64,000 bases of DNA from Streptomyces rishiriensis (GTDB taxonomy: Bacteria; Actinomycetota; Actinomycetes; Streptomycetales; Streptomycetaceae), in the NCBI RefSeq assembly GCF_030815485.1, contig NZ_JAUSWV010000002.1, positions 868,001 to 932,000 on the forward strand, in the 5' to 3' direction. Below, one piece after another: positions 16,377-25,043 of the stretch. The translations under genes were made by a program, and so were the position numbers. Every line of letters starts with the position of its first letter. The stretch's first letter is position 1. The notes beneath the pieces are model-generated. The model was not told the DNA's origin. It saw only the letters and a list, made by a program, of their open reading frames with translations, and made no database searches.

Positions 16377-17195
16377 CTACGACAGCCGCGCGCGCGGCGA
16401 CGGCCGGGCGGGCGACGCCGGCCCGACGCTGACGAAGGCGTCGATCGCCGCCGTCAGTTCGGCCGGCTTCTCGACGGGGAGTTCATGGCCCGCGTCGAGG
16501 ATGCGGACGGTGGCGTCCGGACAGGCCTTGGCCATGCGCAGCATCTGCCGCACCGGAAGCTGGACGTCGTGGTAGCCGTGGATCATCAGGGTCGGCGCCT
16601 GGATCTCTCCCGCCCGGTCCAGCACGTCGAAGGCGCGCATGGCGCCGTACAGCGTCATGACCACCTCGCGCGGGGTGTCCGCCGAGGACTTGATGTACGC
16701 GCGGATCTCGTCGCGGGGATAGCCGGGGGCGAAGGCCCGCTGGATGTTGGCGGCGACGAACAGCTTGAAGGGGACGAGGGTGGAGACGCCCATCAGCAGG
16801 CCCCTGCCCCGGCTGTAGGTCATCCGGCCGATGGAGTTCACCAGCACCATGCGCTCCACCCGTTCGGGATGCGAGAGCGCCACGGTCTGCGAGATCATCC
16901 CGCCCATCGAGTGGCCGACCGGCACGAACCGATCGATCTCCAGGTGGTCGAGCAGGGCCAGGAGGTCCGCGGCCAGCTCGGCGACCGTCTTGACGCCCGC
17001 GCCGCTGCTCTCGCCGTGGCCGCGCAGATCGAACCGGATCACCCGGCGCCGCTCGGCGAAGTGCGCCATCTGGTGGTCCCAGCGGTGCCGGTTCGCCGTC
17101 CAGCCGTGCACGAACACCAGGGGTACCCCGTCGCCGTCGCGCGGGCCCTCGTCGTCGTACCTCAGTGCTGCGCCGTCGACTTCGAGCTGCGGCAT
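16377..17195 (-). CDS. Alpha/beta hydrolase
   Basis: 272 aa. Oxyanion region VFVHGWTANRHRW, DLRGHGES, nucleophile elbow VPVGHSMGGMIS, and late catalytic residues near LMIHGYHDVQLP (Asp) and DAGHELPVEKP (His). It is cytosolic, with no signal peptide. It resembles chloroperoxidase/esterase-like hydrolases; the substrate is unknown. The start ATG has GCAGGAGGCACCC. A 9-bp inverted repeat sits just upstream and may be its operator. Confidence 0.9.
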   Translation of the reverse strand: MPQLEVDGAALRYDDEGPRDGDGVPLVFVHGWTANRHRWDHQMAHFAERRRVIRFDLRGHGESSGAGVKTVAELAADLLALLDHLEIDRFVPVGHSMGGMISQTVALSHPERVERMVLVNSIGRMTYSRGRGLLMGVSTLVPFKLFVAANIQRAFAPGYPRDEIRAYIKSSADTPREVVMTLYGAMRAFDVLDRAGEIQAPTLMIHGYHDVQLPVRQMLRMAKACPDATVRILDAGHELPVEKPAELTAAIDAFVSVGPASPARPSPRARLS

Positions 17196-17216
17196 GGGTG
17201 CCTCCTGCGGTGCGGT

Positions 17217-17245
17217 CCCGGTTACTGACGCGTACGGTAACCGGG
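17217..17245. promoter_or_regulatory. Inverted repeat upstream of the alpha/beta hydrolase gene
   Basis: Perfect 9-bp inverted repeat CCCGGTTAC (17217-17225) and GTAACCGGG (17237-17245), 22 bases before the hydrolase start. The TTAC..GTAA core is typical of TetR-family operators; no TetR gene is adjacent, so the regulator would act from elsewhere. The remainder of 17246-17490 shows no convincing gene. Confidence 0.45.
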
Positions 17246-17490
17246 CGAGGGGGTCGCCGTCACCGTCGGGCGCCCGCGGGCTCGCGCCCGCCGGGACGTC
17301 CGTTCGCTCACGACCTCCGCCGGCACCACGCCCCGGGCGACGCGCAGGACGTCCCCGCTCTCGAACGTCCCCCGACTCCGGCCGAGTTCGGGGTCGCCCC
17401 CGCACGCGGTGCAGCCCGCGCAGTCGGGACGGAAGGTGCGGGGCGATTGCCCCGAATGCCTGAAAGGCGATGGGGACCTATCGTGCTCGT

Positions 17491-18585
17491 ATGGAGCACG
17501 CACTCAGCCCAGCGACTCTCTCCGAACTGCGCCGCCCGCGCCCCTATCCCGCGGTGTCCGTGCTGACGCCGACGCACCGGCGGGAACCCGAGAGCGCCCA
17601 GGACCGGGTCCGGCTGCGCAATGTCGTGGCCGAGGCGAAGAAACAGCTGGAGAGCGACCCGGCGGTCAGCCGCGAGCGGCGCGCCGACGTCGCGCACCAG
17701 CTCGACCGGGCCCTCGCCGAGATCGATCTGGCGCACACCGAGGACGGCCTGGTCATCTACGCCGCCCCGGGTGAGCACCAGGTGTGGTCCCTGGCACGCG
17801 CCGTCCCCGAACGCGTCGTGTTCTCCGACACCTTTCTGACCCGCAACCTCGTCTCGGCCCAGGCCGCCGACCGACCGTTCTGGGTCCTGTCGGTCTCCGC
17901 CGACCGCGTCACGCTGTGGAACGGCGGCGCCGACCGCGTCACCGAGGAGCACGCAGGCGGATTCCCGCTGGTCAGGAGTCAGCCGAACTTCGACGCCGAG
18001 CGCATGGAGCGGACCGGCGACCTCCCCAGCACCTTCCGCGACGAAGGCGCCCGCCAGTTTCTGCGCGAGGCCGACACCGCCCTGGGCAGGCTGCTGCGGG
18101 AGCACCCCCGACCGCTGTACGTCACCGGCGAGCAGGCGGCGCTGTCGCTCCTCGACGAGCTGGGCGGAGTCACCCGGGACGCGGTGCACGTCGCACACGG
18201 CGGGCTCGCCCACGGCACGCCCGACGCCGTGTGGCAGGCGGTGCGCCCGCTGCACGACGCGGAGGCCCGCCGTGACACCGCGGCCGTCGCCCGGGAACTC
18301 GACTCGGCCCGCGGTCACAAGACGTTCGCGGCCGGCGTCGACGAGCTCTGGCGGAACGCCCGGGAGGGCCGGATCCGGCTGCTGGCGGTCGAGGAGAACT
18401 ACCGCGTCACGGTCCGCGACGGCGGCGACCACCTCGTCCCCGCGGTGAGCGGTGATCTCGACGCCCGCGACGACATCGTGGACGAGATCGTCGAACAGTG
18501 CCTGGAGACGGGCGCCGAGGTGCGTTTCGTACCCGACGGCACGCTGGGCGACGTCGACGGGATGGCAGGCGTGCTGCGCTACTGA
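17491..18585 (+). CDS. BAERF-type (archaeo-eukaryotic release factor-like) protein
   Basis: 364 aa, soluble. The N-terminus LRRPRPYPAVSVLTPTHRREP and the pattern of VWSLARAVPERVVFSDTFLTRNLVSAQA with a C-terminal eRF1 domain 3-like/L7Ae fold (TAAVARELDSARGHKTFAAG...LLAVEENYRV) match the bacterial archaeo-eukaryotic release factor family 3, often mislabelled chemotaxis protein. Function is unknown; a role in ribosome rescue or peptidyl-tRNA handling has been proposed for the superfamily. The ATG at 17491 was chosen because the frame upstream is too short and poor. A 12-bp tandem repeat follows 41 bases after its stop. Confidence 0.75.
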   Translation: MEHALSPATLSELRRPRPYPAVSVLTPTHRREPESAQDRVRLRNVVAEAKKQLESDPAVSRERRADVAHQLDRALAEIDLAHTEDGLVIYAAPGEHQVWSLARAVPERVVFSDTFLTRNLVSAQAADRPFWVLSVSADRVTLWNGGADRVTEEHAGGFPLVRSQPNFDAERMERTGDLPSTFRDEGARQFLREADTALGRLLREHPRPLYVTGEQAALSLLDELGGVTRDAVHVAHGGLAHGTPDAVWQAVRPLHDAEARRDTAAVARELDSARGHKTFAAGVDELWRNAREGRIRLLAVEENYRVTVRDGGDHLVPAVSGDLDARDDIVDEIVEQCLETGAEVRFVPDGTLGDVDGMAGVLRY

Positions 18586-18626
18586 CCGATCCCCGCCCGC
18601 CCGGCGGCGGCTCGGCCGCCGGTCCC

Positions 18627-18698
18627 GGTATGGGGCCCGTTATGGGGCCCGGTATGGGGCCCGGTATGGGGCCCGTTATGGGGCCCGGTATGGGGCCC
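18627..18698. repeat. Six tandem copies of a 12-bp unit, order ABAABA
   Basis: Unit A GGTATGGGGCCC and unit B GTTATGGGGCCC alternate as A-B-A-A-B-A, that is, two copies of a 36-bp block. Each unit contains the palindrome GGGCCC. It lies between the BAERF-type gene and the Gfo/Idh gene. In one plus frame it would encode a run of MGPG/MGPV, but there is no credible gene around that frame. Confidence 0.95.
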
Positions 18699-18762
18699 GG
18701 TCGGGGGCTCCCACCGGCGGCGTACGCTACGGCGTGATCGTCGACCGGGAGGGTGAGTACGC

Positions 18763-19788
18763 GTGGGTGACCTGCTGGGCGTGGCCGTACTGGGTGCCGG
18801 ACACATGGGAGCCGACCACATACGCCGTCTCGACCGCGTGGTGAGCGGAGCCAGGGTCGCCGCTGTGGCCGATCCCGACGCCGCGCGCGCCAAGGAGGCC
18901 GCGACCGGGATCGAGGGGGTGACGGTCCACACGGAGGCCGAAGCCGCGCTGGACGCGCCCGGCGTCGAGGCCGTGCTGATCGCCTCCCCCGGCCCCGCGC
19001 ACCAGGAGGCGCTTCTGGCGGCCTTCGCCCGCGGGCTCCCGGTGCTGTGCGAGAAGCCCATGGTGCCGGACTCGGCCGGGGCGCTGCGCATACTCGAGGC
19101 GGAGGCCCGGCTGGGGCGACGGCTGACGCAGATCGGGTTCATGCGGCGCTACGACGCCGGGTACCGCAGGCTCAAGGCGCTGCTGGACGACGGGCGGCTC
19201 GGGCGGCCGTTGATGCTGCACTGCGTGCACCGCAACGTCTCCTCGCCGCCGGGCTTCACCAGCGCGATGCTGATCGACAGCTCCGTCTCGCACGAGATCG
19301 ACGCGGCCCGCTGGCTGCTCGGCCAGGAGCTGACCGCGGTCACCGTGCGGCGCCCGCGCCCCTCCTCCGGCGCCCCGCAGGGTCTGCTCGACCCGCAGTT
19401 CGTGCTCTTCGAGACCGACGGGGGCGCCCTGGTGGACGTGGAGATCTTCGTCAACTGCGGCTTCGGGTACCAGGTGCGCTGCGAGGCCGTGTGCAAGGCG
19501 GGCAGCGCACGCATCGGCGACGACCAGGGGGTGCTCGTCACCACAGGCGGCGCCGCCGGTGCGGACGTGCCCCAGGACTACCTCGTGCGGTTCGCGGACG
19601 CCTACGACCGCGAGATCCAGAGCTGGGTCGACGCCACCCGGCGCGGGCTGGTGACCGGCCCCACCGTCTGGGACGGCTACGCGGCCTCCGCCGTCGCCGA
19701 GGCCGGGATCCGGGCCCTGGAGAGCGACACGTGCGTCCCGGTCGAACTCGCCCCGCGCCCCGGTCTGTACAGTCCGGCCGGACCCTGA
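18763..19788 (+). CDS. Gfo/Idh/MocA-family oxidoreductase (inositol 2-dehydrogenase-like)
   Basis: 341 aa. N-terminal Rossmann domain with [10 protein letters not shown] at residues 11-20 and the conserved CEKPM motif near 94-98, which supplies the catalytic Lys. In the C-terminal Gfo/Idh/MocA domain, [17 protein letters not shown] carries the active-site Asp/His. The pattern is closest to myo-inositol 2-dehydrogenases, but no other inositol genes are nearby, so the sugar substrate is open. The GTG start has GGGAGGGTGA eight or so bases upstream. The gene ends 13 bases from the convergent SsgA-like gene. Confidence 0.9.
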   Translation: MGDLLGVAVLGAGHMGADHIRRLDRVVSGARVAAVADPDAARAKEAATGIEGVTVHTEAEAALDAPGVEAVLIASPGPAHQEALLAAFARGLPVLCEKPMVPDSAGALRILEAEARLGRRLTQIGFMRRYDAGYRRLKALLDDGRLGRPLMLHCVHRNVSSPPGFTSAMLIDSSVSHEIDAARWLLGQELTAVTVRRPRPSSGAPQGLLDPQFVLFETDGGALVDVEIFVNCGFGYQVRCEAVCKAGSARIGDDQGVLVTTGGAAGADVPQDYLVRFADAYDREIQSWVDATRRGLVTGPTVWDGYAASAVAEAGIRALESDTCVPVELAPRPGLYSPAGP

Positions 19789-19801
19789 CGCCCGGCGGGT
19801 C

Positions 19802-20215
19802 TCAGACATTGCCGAGCAGTGCCTCCAGGCCCTGGTCGACGGCGGCGCCGACATCCTCCCGGCCCGCCGCGACCACGGCGTAGCTGCGCAGCAGGAACCG
19901 GCGCAGGGCGGCCGTGTCGAACTGGAGCAGGGCCAGGCCGAGCGGCGAGTGGAACTCCACCACCGTACGGACCGGTCCGCAGGGCCAGATGTGCACGTCC
20001 CCGCTGCCGGCCGGACCGTTCACGCCTTCCTCCAGCAGAGTCCTGCCGAAGGTCCAGGTGACGGCCTCACCAGCGAGGGAGACCTCCCTCGGGAAGTCGA
20101 CGTGCACGGCGAAGGGGTCCAGGGAGTCGTAGCGGAGCGTGGCGGGCACGGGCAGCTCCTGGTCCTCCGCGGTGATCAAGCGGGCGCGGACGGGTTGTTC
20201 CAGAGTGATGTCCAT
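19802..20215 (-). CDS. SsgA-like sporulation and cell-division protein (SALP)
   Basis: 137 aa, the exact size of the SsgA-like family that is unique to morphologically complex actinomycetes. Family features: LPVPATLRYDSLDPFAVHVDF near the N-terminus, TWTFGRTLLEEG in the middle and VHIWPCGPVRTVVEFHSP towards the C-terminus. SALPs guide septum-site selection, peptidoglycan remodelling or spore separation in sporulating hyphae. I cannot tell which of ssgA-ssgG it corresponds to. The start ATG lies 55 bases from a perfect CRP-type palindrome, a plausible control site. Confidence 0.92.
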   Translation of the reverse strand: MDITLEQPVRARLITAEDQELPVPATLRYDSLDPFAVHVDFPREVSLAGEAVTWTFGRTLLEEGVNGPAGSGDVHIWPCGPVRTVVEFHSPLGLALLQFDTAALRRFLLRSYAVVAAGREDVGAAVDQGLEALLGNV

Positions 20216-20564
20216 GCATGTACGACCTCGCGAGGGCCTTTTGCATTACGCGAAAACGCTGTCCAATTCATGTGACCTGCGTCACATCGACCACTGCCTG
20301 GAACATCAGGCTGCCGAACAGGTGACCGATGGTCCCCTCGGCCCCCTCAGGAGTCCCTCAAGTCACGTACGCCACCTACGACTTGACCTCCATCCGACCC
20401 TCTCCGAGCATCTCCCGCCACCCCGCCCCGAAGACAGTGGCATATGCCAGAAGCACCACCGAATCGTGTGTTGCCAAATCCCTTACACGCCGTCGCGGGC
20501 TGTGCAACAGTCGTAACGGCCCTTGGGCCAGCCTTCGCCGTACCGTCCCGCATCGGAGTGCGTC
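20216..20564. other. Divergent regulatory region between SALP and PAS-PP2C genes
   Basis: No gene. The first 80 bases are A+T-richer than the surroundings and contain the CRP-like palindrome at 20271-20286. The right part carries CCAAATCCCTTACACGCCG and a CGGAGTG ribosome binding site for the PAS-PP2C gene. Confidence 0.45.
20271..20286. promoter_or_regulatory. CRP-type palindrome TGTGACCTGCGTCACA
   Basis: Perfect TGTGA-N6-TCACA, identical to the consensus used by CRP-family regulators including Streptomyces Crp, with the dyad extended to six bases per arm. It lies 55 bases upstream of the SALP start codon and 279 upstream of the PAS-PP2C gene. Confidence 0.6.
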
Positions 20565-21953
20565 ATGCCCCCCCACGTCTCTGCGGACCGCTCAGCCGCC
20601 CAGCCGCCGGGGCGCGGCCCGGTCGACGCGCTGATCACGCAGACACGGCGGCTCAAGGGCGACATGGACGCCGTACGGCAGGACGCCCGCGGCGACGCGG
20701 CGGACCCGCAGGGCCGCTGGCAGCGCGCGCTCTACGACCTGGCGCTGCATCAACTCGACGACCTCGACACGCATCTGGCCCAGCTGCGGGACGGCCCGCC
20801 GCCCGTGCCGCCCGCCGAGCCCGCACCGGCCGCGCCCCGGCGCGAGTCGCTGCTCAGCCGGGTCGGCAGCGCGGAGTGGAATCTGCTGACGGACGAGGCG
20901 GTCTGGTCCGAGGAGCTCTACGGGATCCTCGGCCGCGACCCCGCCGCTCCCGCGCTCACCCTCGACGAACTGCCCGCGCTCGTCCACGACGAGGACCGGG
21001 CGCAGCTGACGGCGATGGTCACCGACTGTCTCGTCGACGCCCGGCCCATCGACGGCGAGTTCCGCGTCGTACGCCCGGACGGCGAACACCGCACCGTGCA
21101 CATGATGGGCGAGCCCGTGCTCGACGCCGAGGGCGGCACCACCTCGATGTGGGCCGTCCTGCGGGACGTCAGCGAACTGCGCCGCAGCCAGCGGGCGGTG
21201 CGCGAGAGCCGTGACTCGCTCCAGCGGCAGCGGTACCGCGCCCAGACCGAACACCGGCTGGCGGTGGAGCTCCAGGAGGCCGTGCTCCCTCCGTGGCGCG
21301 GCTCACCGCGCCTGCCGCACCAGGGCCCCCGCTCCCTCGACCTCGCCGCCCACTACCTGCCCGCCGCGACGACCTCACAGATCGGCGGCGACTGGTACGA
21401 CGCGCTCGAACTCTCCGACGGGCACACGCTGCTCAGCGTCGGCGACCTCACCGGCCACGGTCCCACCGTCACGTCGACCACGGCGATGCTGCTGGGCGCC
21501 CTGCGCGGGATGGCCATGGCGGGCACCCGGCCGGCCCAACTGATGTCCTGGCTCGACCAGTTGCTGGACACCACGGTCCAACCGGCCCTGGGCAGCGCGG
21601 TCTGCTGCCGCTACCGGCCGGACACCCGCACCCTGATGTGGGCGCAGGCAGGACACCCCGCCCCGTTGCTGTTCCGCGACGGGACGGGACGCCGGCTGGA
21701 CGCACCGCAGGGTGTGCTCCTCGGAGCCACCGCGCGCGCCGTCTACGGGCAGGCCGAGGAGACCCTCGAAAAGGGCGACCTGCTCCTGCTGCACACCGAC
21801 GGACTGGCGCCCGCCGACCGCCTCCTCGGCCTGGCCCCTCGTCTGGGCGGGGCGCGCACCGCACAGGAGTGTGTGCGGATGGTCGTGGAGGAGTGCGGCG
21901 AGAGCGAACGCGCCGATGACGCCTGCGTGCTCGTCGCCCGGGTCACCCGGTGA
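20565..21953 (+). CDS. PAS-domain PP2C (SpoIIE/RsbU-type) protein phosphatase
   Basis: 462 aa. Residues about 1-85 are an unassigned helical region. About 95-205 is a PAS/PAC fold (SAEWNLLTDEAVWSEELYGI...EFRVVRPDGEHRTVHMMGEPVLDAEG). A short coiled linker (RRSQRAVRESRDSLQRQRYR) follows, and about 225-462 is a metal-dependent Ser phosphatase: IGGDWYDALELSDG, VGDLTGHGP and LLLLHTDGL plus ERADDACVLVARV. Such enzymes dephosphorylate anti-anti-sigma factors and so release sigma factors in stress or development. No anti-sigma or STAS gene is adjacent. Start ATG with CGGAGTG upstream. Confidence 0.93.
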   Translation: MPPHVSADRSAAQPPGRGPVDALITQTRRLKGDMDAVRQDARGDAADPQGRWQRALYDLALHQLDDLDTHLAQLRDGPPPVPPAEPAPAAPRRESLLSRVGSAEWNLLTDEAVWSEELYGILGRDPAAPALTLDELPALVHDEDRAQLTAMVTDCLVDARPIDGEFRVVRPDGEHRTVHMMGEPVLDAEGGTTSMWAVLRDVSELRRSQRAVRESRDSLQRQRYRAQTEHRLAVELQEAVLPPWRGSPRLPHQGPRSLDLAAHYLPAATTSQIGGDWYDALELSDGHTLLSVGDLTGHGPTVTSTTAMLLGALRGMAMAGTRPAQLMSWLDQLLDTTVQPALGSAVCCRYRPDTRTLMWAQAGHPAPLLFRDGTGRRLDAPQGVLLGATARAVYGQAEETLEKGDLLLLHTDGLAPADRLLGLAPRLGGARTAQECVRMVVEECGESERADDACVLVARVTR

Positions 21954-21982
21954 GCGGACCCGACCGACGGGGCCCGCTCACA
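21951..21982. terminator. Bidirectional hairpin spanning two convergent stop codons
   Basis: GTGAGCGG (21951-21958) pairs with CCGCTCAC (21975-21982), with CCC/GGG inside. The arms contain the TGA of the PAS-PP2C gene and part of the stop of the NsdA/NsdB-type gene. Confidence 0.55.
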
Positions 21983-23489
21983 CCTGAGCGCCGTTGCCCC
22001 CCTTGCTTGCCCTGCTGCCCTTCTGCTTCGGCAGCGCCAGCACGATCTCCTCACGCAGTTCGCTGATCCTCGGGTAGTTGGCGTACTGCGCGGTGAGCCG
22101 GTACATCTGGCTCAGCCGGTCCCAGGTACGCCTGGAGGAGTTCGACCCCATCGCCATCAGGGCCAGCCGGGCGAACCGGTCCGCCTGCTCGGGGTCGTCG
22201 GCGATGAAGCAGGCGGACGCCATGGACAGATGGTCGAAGATCTTCGACCGTTCCCGCCCGTCGACGCGCAGCGCCAGCGCCTTCTCCGCGTAGTACTGGG
22301 CGTGCGTGGCCGCCTGCGGCTCGAACTCGGCCAGCGTGCGGTAGGCCAGCGCCTGCATGCCGTACAGATCCTCGTCCTTGAAGGTCTGCATCCAGGACGG
22401 CGGGGTGACATCGCCCTTGTCGGAGACGAAGAGGTCCTCCGCCCGGCCGAGGGTGCGGCGCATGGCCTGGCCCTTGCCCATCGACGCCTGCGCCCAGGCC
22501 TCGATGGTGTGGAACATCGCCCGGGTGCGCGGCAGTACGTTGTCGCCGGAACCGGACTGGGCGAGGTTCATCAGGTCGAGGGCCTCGTCGGGCCGCCCGA
22601 GATGGACCATCTGACGGGCCGCCCGGGAGAGCGCCTCACCGGCCCGCGGCCGGTCACCGCCCTCTCGTGCGGCATGGGCGGCGATGACGAAGTACTTCTG
22701 GGCCGTGGGCTCCAGACCGACGTCGTGCGACATCCAGCCCGCGAGAACGGCGAGGTTTGCCGCGACACCCCAGAGGCGTCGCTGGAGATGGGCGGGATGG
22801 CGGTAGGCGAGGATGCCGCCCACTTCGTTGAGCTGTCCCACGACGGCCTTGCGCTGCAGACCGCCTCCGCGGGCCGCGTCCCAGGCCCGGAACACCTCGA
22901 CCGAGCACTCGAGTTCGTCCACCTCCTCCGTTCCGATGGGGGCGGCCTCGTAGCGGTCGGACCCGGCGGGGTCGGCATGGTGCAGGAGGGGATGGTCGAG
23001 GACAGGAGCGTCGGAGGAGAGGGTGGGGTCGGTGTGCAGCCACTCGTACATGGCACTGCTGAGAGCTGATCCCGCGGCGAGCGCGGCACCCGCGCCCACC
23101 AAGCCGCGTCGGTTGAGCATGAGGTCCATTCCCGTGAATTCGGTGAGGACCGCAGCAGTCCGTTCGGGCGCCCACGGCACATCGTCGGGATGTTCCACAC
23201 TCCCGCCGCCGGGCCGTTTCCCTGTACGCCCGTGCCGGACCAGACCGAGGTCCTCCATGGTCACGACACGGCCGAGACGCTCGGTGAACAGGGCCGCCAG
23301 CACCCGCGGCACCGGATCGCGCGGGATCTCTCCCATGTCGATCCACCGCCGCACCCGCGAGGTGTCGGTCGACAGCTGGGGGTGGCCCATGGCCGCCGCC
23401 TGCCGGTTGACCAGCCTCGCGAGTTCGCCCTTGGACCAGCCGGCCAGGCCGAACAGGTCCGAGAGGCGGGTGTTGGGTTGTCCGCTCAC
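21978..23489 (-). CDS. NsdA/NsdB-type regulator of development and antibiotic production
   Basis: 503 aa, the size of the NsdA/NsdB proteins of Streptomyces, whose loss increases sporulation or antibiotic output. The N-terminal 80 residues resemble a helix-turn-helix region (LSDLFGLAGWSKGELARLVN, then STDTSRVRRWIDMGEIPRD). A central hydrophobic NRRGLVGAGAALAAGSALSSAM could be a membrane or buried helix, and the C-terminal half is all-helical and TPR-like (ARQMVHLGRPDEALDLMNLAQ, then TLAEFEPQAATHAQYYAEKAL). I chose the GTG at 23489, which has CTGGGGGC upstream. Three 10-bp direct repeats lie 60-90 bases upstream. I cannot tell NsdA from NsdB by eye. Confidence 0.8.
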   Translation of the reverse strand: MSGQPNTRLSDLFGLAGWSKGELARLVNRQAAAMGHPQLSTDTSRVRRWIDMGEIPRDPVPRVLAALFTERLGRVVTMEDLGLVRHGRTGKRPGGGSVEHPDDVPWAPERTAAVLTEFTGMDLMLNRRGLVGAGAALAAGSALSSAMYEWLHTDPTLSSDAPVLDHPLLHHADPAGSDRYEAAPIGTEEVDELECSVEVFRAWDAARGGGLQRKAVVGQLNEVGGILAYRHPAHLQRRLWGVAANLAVLAGWMSHDVGLEPTAQKYFVIAAHAAREGGDRPRAGEALSRAARQMVHLGRPDEALDLMNLAQSGSGDNVLPRTRAMFHTIEAWAQASMGKGQAMRRTLGRAEDLFVSDKGDVTPPSWMQTFKDEDLYGMQALAYRTLAEFEPQAATHAQYYAEKALALRVDGRERSKIFDHLSMASACFIADDPEQADRFARLALMAMGSNSSRRTWDRLSQMYRLTAQYANYPRISELREEIVLALPKQKGSRASKGGNGAQV

Positions 23490-23550
23490 GTCAAGCCCCC
23501 AGGTTCTCGGCTGAGTTGACAGTAGCCCGGTGAAAGTTGCCGGGCGACTA

Positions 23551-23580
23551 TTCGCCAGGGTTCGCCAGGGTTCGCCAGAT
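23551..23580. promoter_or_regulatory. Three tandem 10-bp direct repeats TTCGCCAGRK
   Basis: TTCGCCAGGG, TTCGCCAGGG, TTCGCCAGAT, head to tail, so the units face the same side of the helix. They lie in the divergent region between the NsdA/NsdB-type gene (start 23489) and the APH-like gene (start 23722). Confidence 0.8.
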
Positions 23581-23721
23581 GGTGTGCCACTGGGCAATGG
23601 GTGTCAGGTAGGAAAGCGCCACCCCGACCCGGTCGCCGAGGGACATTCCCCAGGGTGCACCCGAAAGGACCGGTCGGGGCAGCGCTCTGACGTCCGGCAC
23701 ACGAAGGGATCTGTTTCTCCC

Positions 23722-24861
23722 ATGTACGCAGCATCGTCCTCCGTGTCCGCCCCGCCCCGGTCGCTGCACACCCGCCCGGGCGGCGGCGGCCCCTACCTCG
23801 ACCCCGCCGCGCGGTCGGCGGCTCCCGCGCTCGGCGCCGGGACGGCCCGGCGTCCCGCGGGGCTCGGCACGCAACCGCTCAGCGGGAGACTCGACCTGTC
23901 CGGCCCCCAGGGCGCCCAGCTGCGCACCGCGATCGCGTCCGTGCACCGGATCTGCCCGGAGTTCGCCCCGGTGCAGGTCCTGCGCCGCAGCGGACGCTCG
24001 GTGCTGCTGGTGGGTACGACGGGCCGCAGCACGGCGGTCGCCAAGTGTTTACTCGACCACTCCCCCGTATGGGCCGAGCAGATCCGGCACGAAATAGCCG
24101 CGTACCGCACGTTCGTCCGGCACCGCCCTCCGGTGCGGGCGCCGAGACTGATCGCGGCGGACCCGGACAACTGCACACTGGTGATCGAGCGGATGCCGGG
24201 CCGGGCGGCCGCACTCCAGCGGCACCCCACCGAGGCCCCTCCGCGGGCTGACGTCCGGGCGGCACTCGGCGCGATCTGCCGGCTCAACGCCTGGCGGCCT
24301 CCGGCGGGGACGTTCGACGCCCCCCTCGACTACGCCGCACGTATCGCCCGCTATCACGAGCTGGGTCTGCTCACCGACCGGGACATGGGCGACCTCCAGA
24401 AGCTGCTGCACGGCATCGCGGCCACCGCGGGCCGGCAGGGCATGGGCCAGTTCTGCCACGGCGACGCCCTCCTGTCGAACATCCTTCTCTCACCGGCCGG
24501 TCCAGTGCTGGTGGACTGGGAGCACGCGGGTTGGTATCTGCCGGGCTACGACCTGGCGACGCTGTGGTCGGCGCTGGGCGACGCGCCGGTGGCGCGCCGT
24601 CAGATCAGTCAGATCGCCCAGTCGGCGGGCCCGGCCTCACGTGACGCCTTCCTGGTGAACCTGATGCTGGTCCTGACCCGCGAGATCCGTACCTACGAGA
24701 CGGCCGTGCAGCGTTCGATGCACGACGGCGGCCCGACGGCCCCGGGGGCCCAACCGGGCGGCGCGCCGTCCGGCGAGGAACAGCGCCTGCTGCTGCGACG
24801 GCTGCACGACGACTGCCAGCTGGCCCGTCGGGCCGTACGTGCGGCGGTCGGCACCCGCTGA
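23722..24861 (+). CDS. Aminoglycoside-phosphotransferase-like kinase with a TTA codon
   Basis: 379 aa. A 70-residue variable N-terminal tail is followed by an APH-type kinase fold. The N-lobe has [20 protein letters not shown] with the putative ATP-site Lys. The catalytic loop is [13 protein letters not shown] and the metal-binding site [16 protein letters not shown]. The function is probably phosphorylation of a small molecule; the long tail and context argue against a dedicated resistance gene. The Leu codon at 24049-24051 is TTA, so translation should depend on the bldA tRNA and thus on development. It is divergent from the NsdA/NsdB-type gene across the 10-bp repeats. The start has only a weak ribosome binding site. 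Confidence 0.85.
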   Translation: MYAASSSVSAPPRSLHTRPGGGGPYLDPAARSAAPALGAGTARRPAGLGTQPLSGRLDLSGPQGAQLRTAIASVHRICPEFAPVQVLRRSGRSVLLVGTTGRSTAVAKCLLDHSPVWAEQIRHEIAAYRTFVRHRPPVRAPRLIAADPDNCTLVIERMPGRAAALQRHPTEAPPRADVRAALGAICRLNAWRPPAGTFDAPLDYAARIARYHELGLLTDRDMGDLQKLLHGIAATAGRQGMGQFCHGDALLSNILLSPAGPVLVDWEHAGWYLPGYDLATLWSALGDAPVARRQISQIAQSAGPASRDAFLVNLMLVLTREIRTYETAVQRSMHDGGPTAPGAQPGGAPSGEEQRLLLRRLHDDCQLARRAVRAAVGTR

Positions 24862-25043
24862 GGGACGGGGAGCCGCGGGTTGCGCCTGAACGGCGGCGCG
24901 CCGCGGACCCCGGGGTGCGTCAGCGGTGTCTTGACGAGGGAAGCCTCCTGTCTGTGGGCATGATTGACGGGTTGTCGGCAAGCCGGTGACAGATGGCTCA
25001 TGTCCGGCCCCGCACGCCCGCCCGCCCGTCCCAGGAGGCCGCA

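Noticed and set aside
17222..17503. A 93-codon minus-strand frame with a CAGCTACGG-type Cys motif
   Set aside because: Its ATG lies inside the next gene's start region on the other strand, with no ribosome binding site, and an Arg-rich tail typical of an antisense shadow.
18498..18737. Plus-strand frame with runs of MGPG/MGPV from the 12-bp repeat
   Set aside because: The frame starts inside the BAERF-type gene in another phase and shows no ribosome binding site; the repeat is better treated as non-coding.
24993..25043. ATG start 17 codons upstream for the amidase
   Set aside because: No Shine-Dalgarno, and it would put a Pro/Arg-rich arm before the signal peptide; TTG at 25044 has AGGAGG at good spacing.
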